Shown piece after piece: positions 8,039 through 16,492 of a stretch of 51,001 bases of DNA; within the stretch, counting starts at the first letter, position 1; each line of letters opens with the position of its first letter. The notes below the pieces were generated by a model, which saw nothing but the letters and a program-made list of their open reading frames with translations, ran no database searches and was not told where the DNA came from. The stretch comes from Halococcus agarilyticus (GTDB lineage: Archaea > Halobacteriota > Halobacteria > Halobacteriales > Halococcaceae), in contig NZ_BAFM01000020.1 in the NCBI RefSeq assembly GCF_000334895.1, positions 1-51,001 on the forward strand, written 5' to 3'. Made by a program: the position numbers and the translations under genes.

Positions 8039-9139
8039 CTATCGGTTCGTTGCGATCCCGTCCATCTCGTCACTGATCTCGTCGCTGTCCCAGTAGGCGT
8101 GATCATCCCGCTCGCGGAAGCACGCCGCTCGGTGTCCGTCGCCGAGCAGTTTCGGCTGCTCTCGACGACAGACGTCGCGGGCCTCGAGACAGCGTGTGTG
8201 GAACCGACAGCCCGATGGTGGGTCCGCTGGGTCCGGGATATCGATCTTGCGCACCGGTGGATCGCCTATCTCATCGGGCCGATCTAGGTCGGACGTCGCC
8301 CATAACAAGACCTTCGTATAGGGATGTTGCGGATCATTGATGACCTGCGTGACCGGGCCGATCTCGACGAGTTCGCCGAGATACATGATTCCGATCCGTC
8401 CGCCCGCCCGCTGCGTAATGTACTTTGCGTTCGAAAGGTCGTGTGAGATGAACAGATACGAGGTGTCGAACCGATCCTGTAGCTCGATCATGAGGTCCAT
8501 CATCTCGACTCGGAGCGAGACGTCTAATGCACTGATCGCCTCGTCGGCAAGGATGAGGTCGGGGTTCATCAACAGCGCGCGGATCAACGCGACACGTTGC
8601 TGTTCGCCACCCGAGAGCTGATGGGGGTACCGGGTCGCATAGTCCTCCGCCGGTGTCATCCCGACGTACTCCAAGAAGCCGAGGATTCGCTCCCGTCTGT
8701 CGCTGCGGTTCAAATCGGGCTCCCACTTCTTCAACGGGTCCGAGAGAATCGATTCGACGGTGTAGTTCGCGTTGAGCGAGCTTCCCGGATCCTGATGGAT
8801 CATCTGGAGTGAGCGCCTGATCTCGGCGAACGAAACCGCGTCCGGATCGTCATTGCCCCGGAAGAGCCCGCGGTCGTCTTTGGTCTCCCAGATGTCCTGG
8901 CCGCGATACGTGACGCGCCCGCCGGTCGGGCGCTGGACGCCGATGGCGGTCTTGCCGAGGGTCGTCTTCCCGCAACCGGACTCGCCGACGAGCGCGACGA
9001 CGTCGTTTTCGGGGATTGTGAGCGACACGTCGTCGACGGCGTGGACCGTCTCGGACCCCATCAGGCCGAAGAGCCGCTCGTTGTCGAAGTGCACCTCGAC
9101 GTTTTCGAGCGCGACGACGTGATCGGCGTTCGAGCTCAT
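8039..9139 (-). CDS. Oligopeptide/dipeptide ABC transporter ATPase (OppF/DppF type)
   Basis: About 366 residues from the ATG at 9137-9139, which overlaps the stop of the upstream oppD-like gene (ATGA). Walker A is GESGCGKTT, the signature is LSGGEQQR, Walker B ends in LADEAIS, and the C-terminus has the oligo_HPY domain with Cys-rich CRFHTRC...C...C segment common in Opp ATPases. A DPGSSLNANYT stretch is typical of OppF. It energises the two permeases upstream together with the OppD partner. In this locus the likely cargo is cell-wall peptide or muropeptide. Confidence 0.92.
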   Translation of the reverse strand: MSSNADHVVALENVEVHFDNERLFGLMGSETVHAVDDVSLTIPENDVVALVGESGCGKTTLGKTAIGVQRPTGGRVTYRGQDIWETKDDRGLFRGNDDPDAVSFAEIRRSLQMIHQDPGSSLNANYTVESILSDPLKKWEPDLNRSDRRERILGFLEYVGMTPAEDYATRYPHQLSGGEQQRVALIRALLMNPDLILADEAISALDVSLRVEMMDLMIELQDRFDTSYLFISHDLSNAKYITQRAGGRIGIMYLGELVEIGPVTQVINDPQHPYTKVLLWATSDLDRPDEIGDPPVRKIDIPDPADPPSGCRFHTRCLEARDVCRREQPKLLGDGHRAACFRERDDHAYWDSDEISDEMDGIATNR

Positions 9140-10206
9140 GATTGTTCGGTGGTAGCGACGTCGAGGGGTACCCGCTGCCGAGCGTCCTCCCAGTGGTGAC
9201 ACGCCGCGACGTGGTCGTCCCCAACGTCATGGAACGACGGGTTCTCGCTTCGACACTTCGCGTCTGCCAGCGGGCAGCGCGGGTGATAGGAGCACCCTTC
9301 CGGAACGTCGACCGGGTCCGGACTGGCCCCTCCGACGGACGTGATGTCCTCCGGCGATGCCTTGAGGTTCGGGACCGAGTTCAACAGTGCACGCGTGTAG
9401 GGGTGGGAGGCGTCGGCGAGGAGTTCGCGGGTCGGGCCGATCTCTGCGACCTCGAACGCGTACATCACCGCGAGCCGATCGGCGATGTTGGCCACCAGCG
9501 GCATGTCGTGAGTGACGAACACCAGCGTCAGGTCGTACTTGGTTTTGATCTCTTGGAGCAGGCTGACGATCGAACGCTGCATCAACAGATCGAGCGCCGC
9601 CGTCGGCTCGTCCATCACCAGCACATCCGGTTCGAGGAGGAGACTGAGTGCGATCAGCGCGCGCTGTTTCATCCCGCCGGAGAGCTCATCAGGGTACGAT
9701 CCGAATATCAGTTCGGGATCGAGATAGAGGTCCGAAAGGAGGTCACGGACGTGTTCGAGCCCGGCGTCGACGTCACGATCGTGCGCTCGGAGTGTCTCGA
9801 CGAAGTGTGTCCGGACGTTCATCGTCGGATTGAACGCACTCTGAGCGCCCTGTATAGCGAAGGAGATCTCCTCCCACCAGAGTTCCCTGAGCTCTTGTCG
9901 GCCCGCGGTAACGACATCGATCGGTTCGCCATCAGCCGGGTAGTACATCACCGTTCCCGAAACCTGCCCGGGGGCGACAACGGCGTTGAGCAGCGACGAG
10001 GCGAGCATCGACTTGCCGCTGCCGCTCTCGCCGACGATCCCGAGGACCTCTTCGCGATAAACGTCGAAGCTGACGTCGTTTACGACCCTCGACTCGCCAC
10101 GGGCCGTCTCGAAACTCACCGCGATGTCGCGTACTTCGAGGACGACATCGGTCTCGTCGGGGGGTCCGACGTCCGTCCCGCTTCCGTGGTGGATTGATTC
10201 GCTCAT
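9136..10206 (-). CDS. Oligopeptide/dipeptide ABC transporter ATPase (OppD/DppD type)
   Basis: About 356 residues from the ATG at 10204-10206. Walker A is GESGSGKSM, the signature LSGGMKQR, Walker B VLVMDEPTAALD, and the C-terminal oligo_HPY region holds YHPRCPLADAKC. FNPTMNVRTHF matches OppD's FNPV-like segment. The stop overlaps the start of the OppF gene, so the two ATPases are translationally coupled. A possible TATA (GGGTTTATTG on the minus strand, near 10250) suggests the pair also has its own promoter. Confidence 0.92.
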   Translation of the reverse strand: MSESIHHGSGTDVGPPDETDVVLEVRDIAVSFETARGESRVVNDVSFDVYREEVLGIVGESGSGKSMLASSLLNAVVAPGQVSGTVMYYPADGEPIDVVTAGRQELRELWWEEISFAIQGAQSAFNPTMNVRTHFVETLRAHDRDVDAGLEHVRDLLSDLYLDPELIFGSYPDELSGGMKQRALIALSLLLEPDVLVMDEPTAALDLLMQRSIVSLLQEIKTKYDLTLVFVTHDMPLVANIADRLAVMYAFEVAEIGPTRELLADASHPYTRALLNSVPNLKASPEDITSVGGASPDPVDVPEGCSYHPRCPLADAKCRSENPSFHDVGDDHVAACHHWEDARQRVPLDVATTEQS

Positions 10207-10389
10207 GTCTGAATCTCGCTTCAGCGTTACTCGACCGTCCCGGTGCCGGAACAATAAACCCGTCGGTGGTTTCGGGGACACCGATCACGGAGCACCGCCG
10301 TGGCTCTCGGCGGCCGGCGATATCTCGACGGTCTTGATGGGATAGATTATGAACGATCGGCGAACGGTCGGGGCGGGGGTCGTCCGCGA

Positions 10390-11421
10390 TCAGTCGCCGG
10401 CTTCGCTTTTCGGTTCGTCGCTAGCGACAGTTCGCGCGTGCCGGGCGCGAAGCTGGACATTGAACACCCGGTCGAGCCCCTGTGAAGCCAGGATGAACCC
10501 GAGCGACAGGACGATGATGGCGACCATCGGGACGAGGATGACGTACAGCTTCGTGGGATCAGTGAGGCTGATATTCTCGTAGGCCTCGTTCAACATCACG
10601 CCCCAGTTCAACGTCGTGAACGGCAGGATACCAAGAAAGTACAGCGCGACCGACTCGAAGATGATCCGCCGGGCGCTGTTCGCGAAGTTGATCGAAATGT
10701 ACGGCATCAGATTGGAGATCACGTCCTTTCGGAGCAGCGTCGCCTCGCTGAGACCCATGATGCGCGAGGCCTCGGTGAACGCCTCCTCCCGGATCGAGAG
10801 GACCTGCGAGCGGATTGTGCGCGAGAGCCGCGGCCAGTTGTCGATACCGAGGATAAGACCGACGAGGACCGGATCCTCGGGCCGGTAGATCGCAGCCAGC
10901 ACGACGATCAACGCGAGACCCGGAATCGTCAGCACGAGGTCGGTGAACCCCATCAACGCCGTGTCCAGTCGTCCCCCTTTGTAGCCAGCGACCGTGCCGA
11001 TGAGAGTCCCGATGCCGGTCGAGAGAAGCGCACCAGCGAGGATCATCTTCAACATCGACGGCGCGGAGTGGACGACCTGTGCGAACAGGTCCTTCCCGAG
11101 ACCGCCAGTACCCAGCGGGTACTCCAACGTTCGAAACGGCTGCTGGAAGATCGGTCCCTCCATCGTCTGTGGTGGCTCGACGAGCACGACCCCGACGGTC
11201 GCCATCAAAACGAACCCAGCGACGATCGTCCCGCCGATCAGCGTCCGGGTGTCCTCGACGGCCACCGCGAGCGGGGCGTAGACGTGCGCGTCGAGCGCGT
11301 GCCTGAGGCGATTGGTCCGAGAACTATCAGTTACTCTGGATGTTCGTGTGAAGAGATCGTCCTCGACCGGCGAGCCGCCGTCGGTTTCGGTGTCGTTGGC
11401 GGGACTATCAGTACGACTCAC
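10390..11421 (-). CDS. ABC transporter permease (OppC/DppC type)
   Basis: A polytopic permease of about 343 residues; a GTG start at 11419-11421 is chosen because a GGGGGTG stretch sits just before it, with another GTG at 11428-11430 possible. Helix 1 lies near residue 60-80, and the conserved EAA-type loop with EEAFTEASRIMGLSEATL binds the ATPases. LGTGGLGKDLFAQVVHS is an OppC hallmark (LGTDxxGRD). The start overlaps the end of the oppB-like gene, indicating an operon. Confidence 0.9.
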   Translation of the reverse strand: MSRTDSPANDTETDGGSPVEDDLFTRTSRVTDSSRTNRLRHALDAHVYAPLAVAVEDTRTLIGGTIVAGFVLMATVGVVLVEPPQTMEGPIFQQPFRTLEYPLGTGGLGKDLFAQVVHSAPSMLKMILAGALLSTGIGTLIGTVAGYKGGRLDTALMGFTDLVLTIPGLALIVVLAAIYRPEDPVLVGLILGIDNWPRLSRTIRSQVLSIREEAFTEASRIMGLSEATLLRKDVISNLMPYISINFANSARRIIFESVALYFLGILPFTTLNWGVMLNEAYENISLTDPTKLYVILVPMVAIIVLSLGFILASQGLDRVFNVQLRARHARTVASDEPKSEAGD

Positions 11422-12436
11422 GGTTAGCACCCCCTTCGACCCGTGGGTCGATGATGCCGTAGGTCAGGTCAGCGACGAGAATGCCAAGCAGCGTGATCGC
11501 ACTGAAAAAGATAAACGCACCCATGAGGAGTGGGTAGTCCCGATCCAACAGCGCGTTGAACGTCACAAACCCCATCGCCCGGTAGTTGAAGATCTGTTCG
11601 AGAATGATGCTACTGCCGAACACCGATGCAACCCCCAACATCAACGTGGTGTAGATCGGCAGCAGCGCGTTCCGCCCCACGTACCGGATGGCGATGCGGC
11701 CCTGACTCAGTCCACGGAGTCGCGCGAGGCGGAGGTAGCCTTTCCCCATCTCGCGCACACAGTTACCGCGGTACGCCAACGCCCCCCCGAAGCCGGCGAC
11801 GAAACTCGACAGGACCGGCAACGCCGCGTGCTCGACGACACCGGCGATGAACGGCCAGTTCAGGCCTGGCGCTGTTCCCGGCGTCATCTTTCCCCCCGTC
11901 GGGAGCCATTCGAGTTGGAAGGCAAATACAATGAGCACGAGAATCGCCACGATGTAGTACGGCACGGTCTGGGTCAGCGTGCTCACGACGGTCAGACCCG
12001 TATCGAAGCTGCTCCCTTCCTTGTACGCCATGATCGCCCCGAGCAGCAGACTGATCGTCGTGCCGAGTGCGAGCCCGTAGACGCTGATGAAGACGGACCA
12101 CGGCATCGCCTCGAAGAGTACCTCGAAGACGGGTTCTTGGAGCACGATCGAGGTCCCGAAGTCAGCGTGCAACAACACGCCCTCCATGTAGCTGAGATAC
12201 TGCTGGAACAACGGCGCGTCCGGCTGGATGTTGGTAAGCGTCTCGACTTGCTGGTTGATCTGTTCGATCTGTGCCCGCGAGAGACTCTGCCCGCTCTTTT
12301 GATACTCGGATTGCAGCTGGCTTTTCATCTGCTCAACCGGGCCGAACGGCATCAGCCGGTACATCCCGAACGTCACTGTGACCGTCGAGAGGAAAACGAC
12401 GATCGTTTGAGCGATACGTTTGACGTAGTATGACAT
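11408..12436 (-). CDS. ABC transporter permease (OppB/DppB type)
   Basis: A 342-residue permease starting MSYYVKRIAQTIVVF, the usual OppB N-terminal helix. It has an extended periplasmic insertion (Gln-rich, residues about 45-85), then five further helices and an EAA-like loop around GKGYLRLARLRGLSQGRI. The start is supported by a TATA box (AACTTATAC on the minus strand, 12461-12469) about 25 nt upstream. It is the first gene of the permease/ATPase run. Confidence 0.9.
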   Translation of the reverse strand: MSYYVKRIAQTIVVFLSTVTVTFGMYRLMPFGPVEQMKSQLQSEYQKSGQSLSRAQIEQINQQVETLTNIQPDAPLFQQYLSYMEGVLLHADFGTSIVLQEPVFEVLFEAMPWSVFISVYGLALGTTISLLLGAIMAYKEGSSFDTGLTVVSTLTQTVPYYIVAILVLIVFAFQLEWLPTGGKMTPGTAPGLNWPFIAGVVEHAALPVLSSFVAGFGGALAYRGNCVREMGKGYLRLARLRGLSQGRIAIRYVGRNALLPIYTTLMLGVASVFGSSIILEQIFNYRAMGFVTFNALLDRDYPLLMGAFIFFSAITLLGILVADLTYGIIDPRVEGGANRESY

Positions 12437-12624
12437 AGACGGGAATAAGCAGAAGCGATGGTATAAGTTTACCGGCAAGCATCGCGAGAGGTCGGATCAG
12501 GTGAAATCTACACCCCGGTCTCGGAATCGAGTCCGAGCACGGACCATATCCGGTCGGCGATCCTCGGGTTCGTCGGTGCAGATAGGCAAACTCGAAACCC
12601 GCCGAACGAAGGCGTCGGGTATAG

Positions 12625-12849
12625 CTATCGACGGAAACACAAGACGACAACCGTCCCCGATAATCCGAGGAGTACGCCGAGACCCAGCGCATTGAGCAGC
12701 CAGACGACGTGCTCCGGGGAGCTTGGATCCGTGACGACCAATCCGGTGATCGACACCGCCAATACGATGGACTCGAGCATGACCATAGCGTAAATGAGGC
12801 CGATACTGTTACACAGCTCGTCGAGCACGCCCGAAAGATGTGCTCTCAT
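12625..12849 (-). CDS. Small two-helix membrane protein inside the opp cluster
   Basis: A 74-residue protein with two hydrophobic segments (about 15-36 and 47-70) and an Arg-Arg C-terminus. The ATG at 12847-12849 follows a GAGGTGA Shine-Dalgarno-like stretch and a TATA-like AGTATTTACTAG about 25-30 nt upstream (12869-12880), both supporting a real gene. No family was recognised. Sitting between the binding protein and the first permease, it could be an accessory subunit of the importer or unrelated. Confidence 0.6.
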   Translation of the reverse strand: MRAHLSGVLDELCNSIGLIYAMVMLESIVLAVSITGLVVTDPSSPEHVVWLLNALGLGVLLGLSGTVVVLCFRR

Positions 12850-13066
12850 ACGTTCACCTCGAGGAGCACTAGTAAATACTCGACGGTCCCGCAGAGTCTC
12901 GGACGATCCGGCCACCGATCATGCAACGGGCGCGAAACGGGGCGAACGAGTGGTCGAAATGCCAGTCGGAACTTTCTCTGGGCCCAGCGACGACAGGGCA
13001 CCGAACGCCCTTTCGGACGTGTTCACCGACTTCATTCGGCGTGTTCGAAGCGAGTATGTGAACCTG

Positions 13067-15055
13067 TCACTCCGTTTTGGCGCTGACATGGCCCTGCCAC
13101 ACCTGGATAGCGTCCTCGTTCGGAATGGTGTGTTCGCGTGCGGTCCGATCGGTTTCGGGGTGGTTCTGTTTGAATGTGAACTTGTCCGTTCGGCCCCACG
13201 ACTGCCAGACTTCCTCGTAGAGGCCGATGTGCGGGACCTGCCAATTGTAGTACCACGAGAGCTTCCGAGCGATTTTTGCGACCTCTTCTTTGTTCTGACC
13301 CTGACTCAGCTGCTGGTTCCACTGAAGCGGATAGAGCGTCTGTCCCTCATCCGAAACCGTCTTCGATCCGACTTTCGTCGGGAACTGTGGCCGGATCGGC
13401 TGGTTGAGCCGCTGGGTTCGCTTCGCGTTCAGCTTCGGGGGCTCGTCGGTCGACAGACTTCCCTCGACGGCGGGCCGCATCGTGTCGAACCCTGTTGGCG
13501 ATCCCTCGCCGACGTAGTAGTTGTTCGCCGGATGGAACCCGAAGTGATACCAGTTGAGCAGGTCGAACTCGTAGGACTCGTTGAGACGCTTATAGAAGTT
13601 GGCCGAGGAGGGCTGGACGGTCTCGATGCCGAGACCGAAGTCGGTGAGCACCGGACCGAGGTACTGCTGGATGCTCTGGTAGATCGGCCACGGTGGCGTG
13701 ATGTACGTCAGTCCGTCGACCTTGTTGCCGTCTGGTCCAACCCAGAACTTACCGTTTTTCGAATAGCCCGCGTTCTGCATCGCCTGACGTGCTTTCTCGG
13801 GCTGTGAACTGCTGCCGTAGTTCAGGAGTTTGTTTAGGTGGTCGGTGCCGAGCCAGTCTTTGCCGATCTCAGAGGACATCCCGTTGATGTGCGGGTGGCT
13901 CTTGTATGGCGTTCCGTGGTTGGCCTTCAGGACCTGTCGCAGCTGGTCGTGGTCGATCAAATGCGCGATCGCCCGGCGGACTCCGCGGCGTCCAAGGTGT
14001 TTGTTGCCGAAGTTGATCGTCAGCTTTGGCACACCGGGGAGCCCCATCCGCCAGACGGGCTCGTAGATGTCGGACTCGCTGACGAGATCGAAGTTGATTT
14101 CGCCCATGTCGAACTGACCGCTCTTGAATGCCTGGTCGAACTTCTGGTCGCCGCCGACGAGCTCCCAGATCCAGGTGTCGAGGTTCGTCCAGTCGGCCCG
14201 CGGATGGTCCCCGTACTTCGTGTAAGTGACGCGCTGTGGGTTCCACTCCTCCGGTTTCCACAGCGAACAGCCGAGACCTTCATCGACGAACTTCTCCATC
14301 GAGATCTGGTGTTGGGTCAGGTCCTGGGTGACTGCGTCGATTTCCTCCTGACTCCCGGCCTCCCTGTAGCGTTTGAGCCATCGCCGGTAGTAATCGGCCT
14401 TGGTGTACATCGCCTGTACGTGACTGAGGAGCCGGAAGGACGGGTTTATCGGGTTGTCGCGGATCTCCCTGACCGTGTGATCGTCCACCTTTTCGAGCGT
14501 CACGTCGGCCTCCTCGAGGGAGCCGAACTGCTGGAACATATCGATCCGGCGCTGAACCAGATAGTCATCCGCGGTGAGGTCCGTTCCGTCCCACCAACTG
14601 TATCCGTCGTTGAAACGGAATATGATCTCCTTTCCGTCGTCGTTGAACTCGACGTCCTCGATGGTGTGGTAGGTTATCTGGCCGCTACTGTTCCGGTAGA
14701 GGGTCCCCTCGGTCCAGAGGTACGTCGAAAACGGTGGCTGGTTGCCCGTTGGTGAGAAGAAATTGAAGTTCGTATTGCTGGGTTCCCATGCACCGAAGTG
14801 GGTCTTGATCTCCGTCGTCACCGGTTTTCCCTGCCCCTGGCCGGATGTCTGACTTCCGCTCCCGGTCGCGTTGCCGGACGAGCCGCCAGTTCCGGTTTCC
14901 GCACCGCCACCATTACCCGACGAGTTCGTCCCGCTGTCGCCGCTACATCCAGCGAGACCGCCGATGGACGCGGCAGTCGACAGCTCTAGGACTCGCCGGC
15001 GGGAGAAACGATACGAACGATTGCTGTCCGCTTTCGATTTGTTGCCGTCTGCCAT
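13067..15055 (-). CDS. Extracellular solute-binding protein family 5 (OppA/DppA type), Tat lipoprotein
   Basis: A 662-residue lipoprotein. Residues 15-37 combine a twin-arginine motif (FSRRRVLEL) with a lipobox LAGC (Cys37), followed by a long Gly/Ser/Thr linker to about residue 80. The body fits SBP family 5: the DGKEIIFRFNDGYSWWDGTDLTA-type segment and the later DHDQLRQV region are typical. A TATA box at 15080-15088 lies 25-33 nt before the ATG. It is the receptor of the importer encoded downstream, with namZ immediately upstream on the same strand. Peptides, muropeptides or oligosaccharides are possible ligands, since family 5 proteins bind all of these. Confidence 0.92.
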   Translation of the reverse strand: MADGNKSKADSNRSYRFSRRRVLELSTAASIGGLAGCSGDSGTNSSGNGGGAETGTGGSSGNATGSGSQTSGQGQGKPVTTEIKTHFGAWEPSNTNFNFFSPTGNQPPFSTYLWTEGTLYRNSSGQITYHTIEDVEFNDDGKEIIFRFNDGYSWWDGTDLTADDYLVQRRIDMFQQFGSLEEADVTLEKVDDHTVREIRDNPINPSFRLLSHVQAMYTKADYYRRWLKRYREAGSQEEIDAVTQDLTQHQISMEKFVDEGLGCSLWKPEEWNPQRVTYTKYGDHPRADWTNLDTWIWELVGGDQKFDQAFKSGQFDMGEINFDLVSESDIYEPVWRMGLPGVPKLTINFGNKHLGRRGVRRAIAHLIDHDQLRQVLKANHGTPYKSHPHINGMSSEIGKDWLGTDHLNKLLNYGSSSQPEKARQAMQNAGYSKNGKFWVGPDGNKVDGLTYITPPWPIYQSIQQYLGPVLTDFGLGIETVQPSSANFYKRLNESYEFDLLNWYHFGFHPANNYYVGEGSPTGFDTMRPAVEGSLSTDEPPKLNAKRTQRLNQPIRPQFPTKVGSKTVSDEGQTLYPLQWNQQLSQGQNKEEVAKIARKLSWYYNWQVPHIGLYEEVWQSWGRTDKFTFKQNHPETDRTAREHTIPNEDAIQVWQGHVSAKTE

Positions 15056-15196
15056 GACTCCCGTGGAGTACGACAGGCTCTTAAATCTTGGGGGGACCGG
15101 AGTCAGTAGAATCACGCAAATTCACACCCCGCTACTGTCACGATCCCGGCTCGAAGAGAGAGGTTCGAGATCGAGCGTTGACTGTGAGGCAACCGA

Positions 15197-16372
15197 TCAG
15201 TCAGTGCCGTACAGGAGATGCTGACTGCGCGTCTCGGTGAACGCTGTCTCGTCGCTTTCCCAGTCGTCCCGGACATCGCCGAGCAGTTCGTGCGGATCGA
15301 CGTCAGCCCCTCCGGCGTCGATCCTCTTCCGAAGATACTCTCCTCCCGCTAGCTTGTCCACGAAGTAGTCGTCGTCCATCGTCAGCCAGTCGCATTCCGG
15401 ATACGTAGCGAACGCAGAGGCGAGCATCGTGATCCCCACTGCGACGGGATCGGCGGCGTCGCGATCGAGAATGTGAACGTGCACGCCCTCGATGTCCTTA
15501 CGCTCGTGTTTCGAGAACGTCGGGGTGAAGTACGCTGGCCGGAACCCGATCCCATCGAGGTCAAGTTCGTTCAGCGACGCGGACCACTCCTCGGCGTCGA
15601 TCCACGGTGCGCCGACGAGCTCGAAGGGCTTGGTGGTGCCACGACCCTCCGAGAGCGTCGTCCCTTCGAAAAAACAGGTGCCGGGATAGATCGTCGCCGT
15701 CGTCAGCGTCGGCATGTTCGGTGAGGGATGGATCCACGGAAGCCCCGTCTCGTCGTACCACTCCCCCCGGGACCACCCCGAGAGTTCGACAACGTCGAGA
15801 TCGGCACCGATTTCATACTCCGCGTTGAAATATCGGGCGAGTTCGCCGACGGTGAGGCCATGAACGATAGGAAGACCGTAGCCGCCGACGAACGATTCGA
15901 CATCGCTGCTGATGCGGTTGCCGCGCACGGAGAGTGGGGCGATCGGATTCGGCCGGTCGAGCACCATGATTCGGGTATCCGTTCCCGCAGTTCCCTGCAG
16001 CGCGTACGCGAGCGTGTAAATGAGCGTGTAAAACCGCGAGCCGATGTCCTGTAGATCGTACACAACGGTGTCGAGTTCCGCGACCGACGCCGGCCGTAGC
16101 TGGCGGTCGTCGCCGTAGAGGCTCTTCACGGGAAGTCCGGTCTGTTCATCGATACTGTCTTCGACCTTCACGCCGGCCTGTTTGCTGCCACGGATCCCAT
16201 GCTCCGGGCCAAACAGCTGGCGGAGATCAACGTCTTCGGCCGCGTGAAGCAAGTCAGTCGTGGGAGTCAGGTTCGAATCGACGCCGGACGGGTTCGTGAT
16301 CAGCCCGACGCGTTCGCCCGTGAGCGTGCTATGCTCTCGGTCCATGAGGTTTTCTATGCCAAGACGGACCAT
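15197..16372 (-). CDS. namZ: DUF1343 / NamZ-type exo-beta-N-acetylmuramidase (GH171)
   Basis: A 391-residue protein of the DUF1343 family, whose characterised bacterial member NamZ removes non-reducing MurNAc from murein fragments. Hallmarks are GLITNPSG (23-30), LFGPEHGIRG (53-62, with the conserved Glu57-His58), YDLQDIGSRFYT (105-116), LDRPNPI and SPNMPTL. No signal peptide or lipobox is visible, so unlike many bacterial members it should act in the cytoplasm on imported fragments. The ATG at 16370-16372 is chosen because a TATA box (CTTATATGG, 16394-16402) would start transcription right there; an upstream ATG at 16411 would lie before the TATA box. Confidence 0.88.
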   Translation of the reverse strand: MVRLGIENLMDREHSTLTGERVGLITNPSGVDSNLTPTTDLLHAAEDVDLRQLFGPEHGIRGSKQAGVKVEDSIDEQTGLPVKSLYGDDRQLRPASVAELDTVVYDLQDIGSRFYTLIYTLAYALQGTAGTDTRIMVLDRPNPIAPLSVRGNRISSDVESFVGGYGLPIVHGLTVGELARYFNAEYEIGADLDVVELSGWSRGEWYDETGLPWIHPSPNMPTLTTATIYPGTCFFEGTTLSEGRGTTKPFELVGAPWIDAEEWSASLNELDLDGIGFRPAYFTPTFSKHERKDIEGVHVHILDRDAADPVAVGITMLASAFATYPECDWLTMDDDYFVDKLAGGEYLRKRIDAGGADVDPHELLGDVRDDWESDETAFTETRSQHLLYGTD

Positions 16373-16492
16373 ACGCTCATTTCTCAGGCCAATCCATATA
16401 AGCGTGCGCATCGGCTGCCGTCGATGTGATTTTAGTCATACTGAAATGGGCTGTGACAGAAACTACTTATCTCTCGATGGTGAACATCACGT
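16373..16492. promoter_or_regulatory. Divergent promoter region with a candidate operator
   Basis: The 120 bp between namZ and the gene at 16493 hold two outward TATA boxes: CTTATATGG (minus strand, 16394-16402) and ACTTATC (plus strand, about 16465-16471). Between them, 16431-16446 reads TTTAGTCATACTGAAA, an imperfect palindrome (TTT-AGT / ACT-g-AAA). The IclR gene two genes away is a natural candidate to bind it. The TATA boxes are direct observations; operator function is inferred. Confidence 0.45.
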
